Shown piece after piece: positions 1 through 7,747 of a stretch of 48,702 nt of DNA. Every line of letters starts with the position of its first letter. The first letter of the stretch is position 1. This stretch comes from CAYZXU01 sp964482535 (GTDB lineage: Bacteria; Desulfobacterota; Desulfobacteria; Desulfobacterales; BuS5): the NCBI GenBank assembly GCA_964482535.1, contig CAYZXU010000003.1:1-48702 (forward strand). Reading direction: 5' to 3'. Made by a program: the position numbers and the translations under genes. The notes under the pieces were generated by a model, which was not told where the DNA came from, ran no database searches, and worked only from the letters and a program-made list of their open reading frames with translations.

Positions 1-1171
1 CTTCAAGAGATGATGAGGTCTCTTCAATGGATGCCGCCTGTTCGGACGCGCCTTCGGCCAGAGACTGGCTGGAGGATGATACCTGACCGGAAGCCGAAGC
101 CACCTGATCGGCGCCTTCGCTCATGTTATTCGAAATCCTTGTAAGCGAATTAACAATCCCTTTTGCAATAAAATATGCAAGAGCCAGACCGAAAACAAGA
201 GCAAGGACTCCCACAATGGAAATAATTGATTTCAACCTGCTGGCGCCGTTTAAAAGAACCTCTTGAGTAGCCATATTCTTTTCAACTGTTTCAGATATAT
301 TATGCATCAGCCCCTGAACTTTTTCCATGTTCGGTTGTGTGGTTTTAACTATAATTTTCTGTGCATCTTTCTGTCCGGATTCCATTTTTCGCACAAGATT
401 ACGGGCCTCCCTTAAAATATCGACAGTGGCTTCAATATTTGGGATAATTTTCTTATGAACCAGAGCCAGGGCGGCATCATAACCTTTTAATTCAAGCTTT
501 GAATTTATCAGTTTGCCTGTGTCGTGTATAATTTTATGAGGTGCCTTTATCTTTTCGATAAGCGGAGCAAAGGACGGAAACTCTCTTGCAAGAGCATCTG
601 CTTCTCCTTCATACAGCCATTTGCCAAGCCCGCATTTTCTGTAATCAAGCTGTACTGACAAAACATCTTTTTTGTTTATTATTTCATCAATAACCGTTTG
701 CACCCATATACGGTGGGCAATCTCCACCTGGTAAAAAACTGTTATGGTTTCTCCGACATTCAGTTTGTTCATATGTTTTGCAATCTCTATCGCTGAATTA
801 TGAAGCAAACGGTGAGGTTCTTCAATCGCCTTAAAAATCGGAGCAATATCAGGGAAAGCCTTTTCTGCATCTTTTCTCTCCTGTCCATACAGTTTTTTTC
901 CAAAACCGCATTTTTCATGGTCTATTTGTATCCCCAGTTCTTTTATCTTCGGATCAGTCATAAAAGCATTCAGACCGGCCATCCAGTTTAAATGATCAAT
1001 CTCCCCCCCCTTCATTTCACCAATGACACCCTCGCCTGTAATCATGCTGACGGCGTTTGACACAATTTTGCTTACACCGGTAAAGCTTGTTATACCGATG
1101 ATCACCAGCATAACAAGAATCATTCCAAAGCCTAAACCTATCTGTTTGCCCACGGTCATTTTCTTAAACAT
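1..1171 (-). CDS. Methyl-accepting chemotaxis protein with two tandem CZB domains (3' end cut by window)
   Basis: This is a transmembrane chemoreceptor; about 390 residues are visible and the rest of the signalling domain lies beyond the left edge. It starts at ATG 1171 behind AAGGAG (MFKKMTVGKQ). TM1 spans about residues 10-30. Two CZB (chemoreceptor zinc-binding) domains follow. The first has HLNW, then HEKCGFGKKLYG, then EPHRLLH. The second has HRIW, then YRKCGLGKWLYEG, then APHKIIH. Each therefore keeps the three His and one Cys expected as Zn ligands. TM2 is near residues 310-330, and the start of the methylated signalling helix (GASEQAASIEETSSSLE) is the last part seen. Both CZB domains sit between the two membrane helices, so they should be periplasmic, whereas the best-studied CZB domains are cytoplasmic. 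It lies 65 bp behind cheW on the same strand and is likely co-transcribed. Confidence 0.9.
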   Translation of the reverse strand, partial: MFKKMTVGKQIGLGFGMILVMLVIIGITSFTGVSKIVSNAVSMITGEGVIGEMKGGEIDHLNWMAGLNAFMTDPKIKELGIQIDHEKCGFGKKLYGQERKDAEKAFPDIAPIFKAIEEPHRLLHNSAIEIAKHMNKLNVGETITVFYQVEIAHRIWVQTVIDEIINKKDVLSVQLDYRKCGLGKWLYEGEADALAREFPSFAPLIEKIKAPHKIIHDTGKLINSKLELKGYDAALALVHKKIIPNIEATVDILREARNLVRKMESGQKDAQKIIVKTTQPNMEKVQGLMHNISETVEKNMATQEVLLNGASRLKSIISIVGVLALVFGLALAYFIAKGIVNSLTRISNNMSEGADQVASASGQVSSSSQSLAEGASEQAASIEETSSSLE

Positions 1172-1236
1172 TTTGGATCTCCTTATACATTATTTGTTAC
1201 GACCTTTTCGCCTCAAATATTTAATCAAAACCCTGA

Positions 1237-1746
1237 TCATGCCGCATTTTCAAGAAGTTCAAGCTCCTCAGCGCTCAGCACCCGATCAATATCCAGCAAA
1301 ATTTTAACTCCTCCTTGCATCTTTGCCATGCCGAGGATATATTCCGTGTCAAGTTTTGTTCCAAAGTCAGGTGTATCTTCTATATCCTCCCCCTTGATGT
1401 TTAATACCTCTGATACAGTATCTACGACTATGCCGATTTGTACTTTTCCAGTGTCAATCAGGATTTCCACAACTACTATACATGTTTTGTCGGTATACTC
1501 CGCTTCTTCCATACCAAATTTTTTTCTGAGAGTTATTACCGGGATAACCTTGCCCCGCAGGTTTATCACCCCCTTTACGAACTCAGGAGTCCGGGGCACA
1601 GTAGTAATCGGCATTACTCCGATAATCTCCTTGATTTTCAAAATGCTGATTCCATACTCCTCATCGGCAAGCCTGAAAGTAAGATACTTGCCCTCCCTGT
1701 TGCCCATTGCCTTTACCGCCTGATCAATTGAGGTTGCTTCAGACAT
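1237..1746 (-). CDS. cheW: Chemotaxis coupling protein CheW
   Basis: This 169-residue single-domain CheW scaffold links chemoreceptors to the kinase CheA in cytoplasmic arrays. The fold is recognisable throughout: KYLTFRLADEEYGISILKIKEII, then the family signature VKGVINLRGKVIPVITLRKKFG, then IGIVVDTVSEVLNI and a C-terminal GGVKILLDIDRVLS. The length is normal for the family. A GGGAGG Shine-Dalgarno lies a little far upstream (about 11 bp). It is placed between the thioredoxin-fold gene (6 bp gap) and the CZB chemoreceptor, suggesting a dedicated receptor-coupler unit. No cheA, cheR or cheB is visible, so the kinase must be encoded elsewhere or beyond the left edge. Confidence 0.95.
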   Translation of the reverse strand: MSEATSIDQAVKAMGNREGKYLTFRLADEEYGISILKIKEIIGVMPITTVPRTPEFVKGVINLRGKVIPVITLRKKFGMEEAEYTDKTCIVVVEILIDTGKVQIGIVVDTVSEVLNIKGEDIEDTPDFGTKLDTEYILGMAKMQGGVKILLDIDRVLSAEELELLENAA

Positions 1747-1752
1747 AACTTT

Positions 1753-2109
1753 TTAATCCTCCCTTTGTTTTTTCTGCGTTAGTTTTAAAATGTTTTGTGA
1801 TAAAAATGACCTTAAGGATTCATCATCAAGCATGCCCAGCTTTCTTCCAATCTCCTTTCCATCATAAAACAGAATAAATTCAGGAGAACCCAAAATCCCC
1901 AGATCATTTAATTGCCGTTGCGTTATAACTTCCTCTTGTAAAAGAAAAACCTTTAGCCGCTTGCTAAAATATTTTAAAAAAACTCTTTCAAGAATCCGTG
2001 TTTGCTTATGTCCTGAATCAAAATTAATATAAGCCAGGAGAACCGGTACGGTTTTGCCTGTTGCCATGACTTCAAAATCAAACTCATCTACTCCGATTAA
2101 AGTAAACAT
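1753..2109 (-). CDS. Thioredoxin-fold protein lacking the CXXC motif
   Basis: This 118-residue cytoplasmic protein has no signal peptide. It follows the thioredoxin layout: a beta strand (VPVLLAYINF), a helix (RILERVFLKYFSKRLKVF), a cis-proline region (LGILGSPEFILFYDGKEIG) and a final helix (LDDESLRSFLSQNI). Where thioredoxins carry WCGPC, this protein has INFDSGHKQ, and it contains no cysteine at all, so it cannot act as a dithiol oxidoreductase. It is the first gene of the chemotaxis operon, 6 bp before cheW. By inference it may be a structural or binding partner of the receptor complex, or a divergent fold used for protein-protein contact. The fold call rests on sequence pattern alone. Confidence 0.7.
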   Translation of the reverse strand: MFTLIGVDEFDFEVMATGKTVPVLLAYINFDSGHKQTRILERVFLKYFSKRLKVFLLQEEVITQRQLNDLGILGSPEFILFYDGKEIGRKLGMLDDESLRSFLSQNILKLTQKKQRED

Positions 2110-2701
2110 TTTTTTTAACCTTATAATTAATTCAATCCCAACAAAGAGCTATGAATTTTTTTTAAAATCTTAAAAGTAAGTTGTATCAAAATTTGTGCCA
2201 TTTTTTTTAAAAAGCTGGTATTTTTTTATATGCTATAATTACAAGTAGTTGTGGTGAGTAATAATGAAGGATAGGTTATCCCCAAGAAAAAAAATGTAAC
2301 AGTTACATCTGTGTAACATTACATCTGTGTAACATTACTTTGACCTTGTTTTATAACAAGAAGAGTTATTTCAACTCAAAGATTTGCCGATACAGTTAGA
2401 TAAATGGTGCTAAAATCATGTTTGGTGTGAATAATGCTTGATTTTTCTATTTGGAAAATGTTAGATTTTTTGCCAAGTCACAAAAATAATCCCCAACTCC
2501 CATGCTTCAGCGTGTAAACGAGAAAACAACCTGTCAGAAAAAGATTTTCTGCCGTACAATCTAAAGACTTTGTCTTGTTTACACTTTATGATCTTCTTGA
2601 TAAAAAAATCTGAGTCCCTCCCATGAAATATCAGAACCATTTTATCAGTGTATGATTATTGTCACATCTATCGAAAGGGATAAGAAACAGGGACGAACAA
2701 G
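2110..2701. other. 592-bp divergent intergenic region
   Basis: AT-rich non-coding DNA lies between the divergent chemotaxis operon and the hybrid kinase. It holds the operator-like TGTAAC cluster annotated separately, a perfect 6-bp-arm inverted repeat CTTGTT-ttat-AACAAG at 2345-2360, and a small hairpin sequence CAGAAAA-aga-TTTTCTG near 2537-2553. No open reading frame of coding character is seen. Confidence 0.6.
2295..2338. promoter_or_regulatory. Operator-like cluster of TGTAAC/GTTACA half-sites
   Basis: The block opens with a perfect palindrome, TGTAAC-a-GTTACA (2295-2307). This merges into two exact copies of a 16-bp unit, TTACATCTGTGTAACA (2303-2318 and 2319-2334), followed by a partial TTAC. 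Each unit is itself dyad-symmetric (TTACA-tctg-TGTAA). Regular helical phasing of symmetric half-sites is typical of a cooperative repressor or activator site. It lies about 185 bp from the thioredoxin-fold gene start and 360 bp from the kinase start. The cognate regulator is unknown. Confidence 0.5.
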
Positions 2702-5659
2702 ATGAAAATAAAATTTCAATTTAAAAGCGTAAAAAGCCGTTTGACCTTCTACATGCTTGTTGTGGCATTTTTGCCCCTGCTCATTGCCAGTATGATTGTC
2801 TCATATCAGAGAGCCGGCGTGATAAAAGAGATACAAACAGGCAAGCTCTGCGCAATTCGGGATCTCAAAGCATCCCAAATAAATACCTGGATCAAACAAA
2901 AAATGGGAGATATCAGAACAATTTCTCATGATTTTGAAATTAGAAATATAGAAAAGATAATCAGCGGGAAAAACAGGGATGATAAAGATGCGGCTGTTTT
3001 TGAAAAATCAAGAAAGCTCTTGAACCGCTATCTGAAAAATTATACGGATTACGTTGAAATATTTATAATTAACGCAGATTCCGGGCGGATAGAAATCTCC
3101 ACAGATAAGCGGCTGGAGGGAGAATACCGATCGAAAAACCTCTATTTTACAGTGCCTTTAAAAACAGGAGATCTGTATATCAAAGGTATCTATTATTCCA
3201 GAACCATGAAAAAACCCTTAATGGCTATTTCTGTTCCGATCTTTTCTCTTGCCCATCAAGGTGAACAGATAACAGGCATCCTCGTTGCCTATGTGGATTT
3301 GAAACAGTTATTATATCCACTTCTTCTTGATCGGACAGGCATGGGAAAAACCGGAGAGACTCTGATAGTGAATAAGAAATTGCTGGCCTTGAACGCATTG
3401 AGATGGCATGAAAATGCGCCTCTTAAACTGAAGATAGAAGCAAAACCTGCCCTGCTGGCCTCTATGGGTAAAACAGGAATTGTTGAGGCAAAGGATTACA
3501 GGGGTGTAAAAGTCCTTGCCGCATATACGTATCTTCCGGAAGTCCAATGGGGGTTTGTGGCAAAGCAGAATTTGCATGAGATTTACGCGCCGGTTCGATC
3601 TGTTTCCATAAATATTATGATTATTTTTATACTTTTGGCGATTGTCGGCTATCTTCTGATATTATTACTGGCAAAAAATTTTTCCCGTCCGCTCCTTAAT
3701 ATGGGGAAGGCTGTAGACAAAATAGCTAAAGGGGATTTGTCTGTCAGAACTGATGTAACAAGCGCTGATGAGCTTGGTTTTCTATCAGAATCGATTAATA
3801 CTACGGCCGACTCCATAGTATCTCTGATGACCATCCAAAAGGCAAACTCGGATATTACAGAGATCTTGGCAACCGCCGGTGAATTCGTTTCTATTAGAAA
3901 AAACCTGCTGAAAAAGCTTATGGATGTTACCGATTCCAATCTCGGCATTTATCACAGGTTAAACCGGCAAAACAGCATGTTTGAGCATTTTACCTCAATC
4001 GGTATAAATTCCGATCTTCTAAAGCCCTTTGATGCGTCTATTAATGAGGGTGAATTCGGCAAGGCCCTGGCAACAAAAAAAATAGTCCGGATAAAGGATA
4101 TACCTGACGATACGCTTTTCAAGTTTAAAACATTTACAGGCACAATCCTGCCCAAAGAAATTGTCACAATTCCTGTTATCATTGATGGCAAGGTGCCGGT
4201 TGTTATATCCCTTGCAAGTATCAACGGGTACTCAAGCGAGAGCCTGGAAATTGTGGATCATGTGTGGCAGGGAATTAACACGGGCATGTCAAACCTGCTT
4301 GGTAATGAAGAAACAAAAAGGCTTGGAGATGAGCTGAAAAACAAAAATAAGGAATTGCAGACCCAGGCAGAGGAAATCAGGCAAACAGCAGGGGAACTGG
4401 AAGAACAAAATGCTGAACTGGCATTACAAAAAAATAGGGTTGAAGAGGCCAACCGTTTAAAGAGCGAGTTTTTATCCAATATGAGCCATGAGCTTAGAAC
4501 ACCTCTTAATTCGGTTATGGTGTTATCCAGAGTGCTTATAATGCAGGCAAAAGAGAAGCTTTCTGATGAGGAAGCAGGCTATCTTGAAATCATTGAGCGA
4601 AATGGCAGGAATCTTCTTGAACTGATCAATGACATCCTTGATCTTTCAAAAATAGAGGCAGGAAAGATGGATATAACCCCAAGACTGTTTTGTGTCGACA
4701 GCATAGTTGAGACCATAATGGAAAGGCTGGAACCTGTTGCTGCGGAAAAAAATATTAAAATGATCCAAAATTTTTCTGACGGACTTTTTCAAATTGAAAG
4801 CGATGAAACAAGGTTGCACCAGATACTCCAGAACCTGATTTCAAATGCCATCAAGTTTACTGAAAAAGGGAGTGTGACCGTATCCGTCCACTCTGACGAA
4901 ACAAACATTTATATTGAGGTTGCCGACACAGGTATAGGGATACGAAAAAAAGACCTGCCTCATATTTTTGAAGAATTCAGACAGGTTGACGGTGGCTCGG
5001 CCAGAAAATACGAGGGCACTGGGCTTGGTCTTGCTATTGCCGACAGGTCTGCCAAAATGCTTGGCGGAGGCTTGACAGTGGAGAGTATTACAGGAAAGGG
5101 TTCGACATTTTCCTTGATCCTGCCGATAAAATGGGATGAGAAGGTTCTGGGAAATGAGGGGGATAATGTGAATGTAGTGCGTGATGGCAGGCAGGAACTC
5201 GAATTTGGCAATGACACAAAAAAGCAGCCAAAGGTGCAAGAAGAAAAATTAAAACCACGAATGCCCAAACATGTAAAAACAGTGCTAACAAAGGACAGAC
5301 CTGTAATTTTGATCGTAGAAGATAATGCCGACAACCTGATTACCATCAAGGCTGTGCTGCAAGATGAATATGATCTACTGGTGGCTGCAGACGGAAAAGA
5401 AGGGCTGAGCATGGTACTTGCGAGGCAGCCTGACATTGTCCTTCTGGATATGTCTTTGCCGGGAACAGACGGCTTTACAGTGGTTGAAAAAATAAAAGCA
5501 GACGAGCATTGCGCGCATATTCCGGTTATTGCCTTGACCGCAAGAGCCATGAAGGGTGAAAGGGAAAAGATGATGGAGGCCGGATGTGACGATTATATAT
5601 CCAAGCCGTTTGATCCTGTTAAGATAATCAATAATATCAGAAAATTGTTAAACAGATAG
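2702..5659 (+). CDS. Hybrid sensor histidine kinase (Cache-HAMP-GAF-HisKA-HATPase-REC)
   Basis: This 985-residue inner-membrane kinase has TM1 at about residues 13-34, a roughly 270-residue periplasmic region of dCache type, and TM2 at about 304-323. A HAMP linker (about 324-376), a GAF-like domain (about 380-540) and a Glu/Gln-rich coiled coil follow. The HisKA motif FLSNMSHELRTPLN has the phospho-acceptor His at 596. The ATPase domain has the N box (LHQILQNLISNAIKF), DTGIGI and GTGLGLAI. The C-terminal receiver has acidic residues VEDN near 874 and phospho-acceptor Asp916 (DIVLLDMSLPG). The signal detected is not predictable; dCache domains often bind small organic ligands. The next gene starts 40 bp downstream, so the two kinases are probably co-transcribed. 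The Shine-Dalgarno (aggg) is weak. Confidence 0.93.
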   Translation: MKIKFQFKSVKSRLTFYMLVVAFLPLLIASMIVSYQRAGVIKEIQTGKLCAIRDLKASQINTWIKQKMGDIRTISHDFEIRNIEKIISGKNRDDKDAAVFEKSRKLLNRYLKNYTDYVEIFIINADSGRIEISTDKRLEGEYRSKNLYFTVPLKTGDLYIKGIYYSRTMKKPLMAISVPIFSLAHQGEQITGILVAYVDLKQLLYPLLLDRTGMGKTGETLIVNKKLLALNALRWHENAPLKLKIEAKPALLASMGKTGIVEAKDYRGVKVLAAYTYLPEVQWGFVAKQNLHEIYAPVRSVSINIMIIFILLAIVGYLLILLLAKNFSRPLLNMGKAVDKIAKGDLSVRTDVTSADELGFLSESINTTADSIVSLMTIQKANSDITEILATAGEFVSIRKNLLKKLMDVTDSNLGIYHRLNRQNSMFEHFTSIGINSDLLKPFDASINEGEFGKALATKKIVRIKDIPDDTLFKFKTFTGTILPKEIVTIPVIIDGKVPVVISLASINGYSSESLEIVDHVWQGINTGMSNLLGNEETKRLGDELKNKNKELQTQAEEIRQTAGELEEQNAELALQKNRVEEANRLKSEFLSNMSHELRTPLNSVMVLSRVLIMQAKEKLSDEEAGYLEIIERNGRNLLELINDILDLSKIEAGKMDITPRLFCVDSIVETIMERLEPVAAEKNIKMIQNFSDGLFQIESDETRLHQILQNLISNAIKFTEKGSVTVSVHSDETNIYIEVADTGIGIRKKDLPHIFEEFRQVDGGSARKYEGTGLGLAIADRSAKMLGGGLTVESITGKGSTFSLILPIKWDEKVLGNEGDNVNVVRDGRQELEFGNDTKKQPKVQEEKLKPRMPKHVKTVLTKDRPVILIVEDNADNLITIKAVLQDEYDLLVAADGKEGLSMVLARQPDIVLLDMSLPGTDGFTVVEKIKADEHCAHIPVIALTARAMKGEREKMMEAGCDDYISKPFDPVKIINNIRKLLNR

Positions 5660-5699
5660 TGCTTATTTAAAAATACAGTCCAATGAATTGGAGAAAACC

Positions 5700-7712
5700 G
5701 TGACGAAATTATTAGCTATTGACGACAAGCATGATAATTTAACCGTACTGTCTGCCCTGTTAAAAAATCTCATCCTGGGCTGTGAAATACTGACTGCTGA
5801 ATCCGGCGCTGAAGGTCTTGAAAAGGCAAAAAACGAGCTGCCGGATACAATTCTTCTTGATATCAGAATGCCGGGCATGGACGGCTATGAGACCTGTAAA
5901 AGGCTTAAAAAAAATGAGGTTACAAAACATATACCTGTCATTATGCTCTCTGCGATCAAAACAGAACCAGTTGACCTTGTTAAAGGGCTTGATTCCGGAG
6001 CTGATGCTTATCTTGCCAAACCCATTGACGAACATGTACTGGCTGCACAGGTCAAGACCGTCTTGCGAATCAAAGAGGCGGAAGGTTATCTGCGCGATCA
6101 AAAAAAATTACTGGAATACATGGTGCAGGAAAGAACCGGCGAATTGCAGCAAACAAATCTGGAACTAAAAAATGAGGTGAATAAACACAGGGAGACAGAG
6201 GAATCGCTGAATGAAAGCGAAGTAAAATACCGTTCCATGATGGAAGCAATGAATGACCCTGTATATATTTGTTCATCTGATTACAGGATTAAATATATGA
6301 ATCCTGCCATGATTAAAAGGACAGGACGGAATGCGGTTGGTGAGAACTGTTTCAAGGCTGTCCATGATCTTACCGAGCAATGCCCCTGGTGTCTTGATTT
6401 TTTTAAAACATCCTCCCATGAACATACTGAACATGACAACATCGTAAGTCCAAAGGATAAGCGTTCTTTTCACGTTACCCAGGCTCCTCTTTTTTACAAA
6501 AACGGATCTTTTTTAAAGATGACTATTCTCAGGGATACTACTGATTGGAAAAGAATGGAGGAAAAACTCCGCCAGGCCCAGAAGATGGAGTCCATCGGAA
6601 CCCTTGCCGGGGGCATTGCCCATGACTTTAATAATATTCTTTTTCCCATTATCGGCTACACGGAAATGACAATTGATATTGTATCCAAAGACAGTGTCGC
6701 ACAAAAAAACCTTTATGAAATTTTAAAGGCATCAATGCGCGCAAAAGAGCTGATTCAGCAGATACTTACCTTCAGCCGACAGCATGATCAGGAACTAAAA
6801 CCGTTAATGACCCAGCTTGTGGTAAAAGAAGCACTGAAACTGCTTAGGTCTTCACTGCCCGCCACCATAACAATACGGCAAGATATCAAGAAGAACTGCG
6901 GTTATATACTGGCCGATCCCACCAGGATACATCAGATAGTAATGAATCTATGCACCAATGCATTTCACGCCATGGAAGAGAGCGGAGGCACGCTCAAAAT
7001 CAGCCTGAGTGAAACAGAATTATCGCTGGATGATTTAACTGATCCTGGCATAATGCCAGGGCGATATATTTGTTTGAAAGTAAGCGATACCGGTCATGGA
7101 ATTGACGAAGAGGTTTTATCCAGAATGTTTGATCCTTACTTTACCACTAAGGAAAGGGGCAAGGGCACGGGGCTGGGGCTTTCCGTGGTGCATGGAATAG
7201 TGAAAAGCATGGATGGAGATATCCATGTAGAAAGTGAACCCGGCAAAGGGACTGTTTTTCATATTTATCTGCCCATAATAAAAGAAACCTCTATTCCTGA
7301 TAAAACTGAAATAAACGAGATCTTACCTGTTGGCAATGAGCATATCCTGCTGGTGGATGATGAAGAAATGATTATTTTCATGGAAAAACAGATGATTGAA
7401 AATTTTGGATACCATGTAACGGCACGAACAGGCAGCATAGAGGCTCTGGAGGCATTTAGAGCGCAGCCGGACAAATTTGATCTTGTGATAACCGACATGA
7501 CCATGCCCAATATGACAGGGGACAGATTCGCCATGGAAGTCATGAAAATACGTCCCGATATTCCTGTTATCATCTGTACCGGATTCAGTGAAAAGATTTC
7601 AAAAGAAAAAGCAGATGTTCTGGGGATTAAGGGGCTTTTGCTTAAACCGTTTATAATGAAGGATCTTGCAAAAAAGATTCGTGAGGTGCTGCATACGAAC
7701 ATTTTGCTTTAA
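5700..7712 (+). CDS. Cytoplasmic hybrid kinase (REC-PAS-HisKA-HATPase-REC)
   Basis: This soluble 670-residue protein has an N-terminal receiver (Asp54 in TILLDIRMPGMDG), a coiled coil, and a PAS domain that contains a cysteine cluster (ENCFKAVHDLTEQCPWC). A kinase core follows, with His308 in GGIAHDFNN, an N box (HQIVMNLCTNAFHAM), DTGHGI and GTGLGLSV. A second receiver closes the protein (Asp599 in DLVITDMTMPN). I chose GTG 5700 because GGAG ends 6 bp before it; a TTG at 5688 in the same frame would overlap that site. The N-terminal receiver could accept phosphate from the membrane kinase just upstream, which would form a multistep relay. The C-terminal receiver lies next to GGIAHDFNN-type kinases in many Desulfobacterota proteins. 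Confidence 0.92.
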   Translation: MTKLLAIDDKHDNLTVLSALLKNLILGCEILTAESGAEGLEKAKNELPDTILLDIRMPGMDGYETCKRLKKNEVTKHIPVIMLSAIKTEPVDLVKGLDSGADAYLAKPIDEHVLAAQVKTVLRIKEAEGYLRDQKKLLEYMVQERTGELQQTNLELKNEVNKHRETEESLNESEVKYRSMMEAMNDPVYICSSDYRIKYMNPAMIKRTGRNAVGENCFKAVHDLTEQCPWCLDFFKTSSHEHTEHDNIVSPKDKRSFHVTQAPLFYKNGSFLKMTILRDTTDWKRMEEKLRQAQKMESIGTLAGGIAHDFNNILFPIIGYTEMTIDIVSKDSVAQKNLYEILKASMRAKELIQQILTFSRQHDQELKPLMTQLVVKEALKLLRSSLPATITIRQDIKKNCGYILADPTRIHQIVMNLCTNAFHAMEESGGTLKISLSETELSLDDLTDPGIMPGRYICLKVSDTGHGIDEEVLSRMFDPYFTTKERGKGTGLGLSVVHGIVKSMDGDIHVESEPGKGTVFHIYLPIIKETSIPDKTEINEILPVGNEHILLVDDEEMIIFMEKQMIENFGYHVTARTGSIEALEAFRAQPDKFDLVITDMTMPNMTGDRFAMEVMKIRPDIPVIICTGFSEKISKEKADVLGIKGLLLKPFIMKDLAKKIREVLHTNILL

Positions 7713-7747
7713 GCTTATGGCAAGTATTAAACATAACAACTCTGATT

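Noticed and set aside
4960..5550. Minus-strand open frame of 196 codons within the first hybrid kinase
   Set aside because: It is antisense to the ATPase and receiver domains, is rich in Ser/Phe/Pro and lacks a ribosome site. It is a frame shadow.
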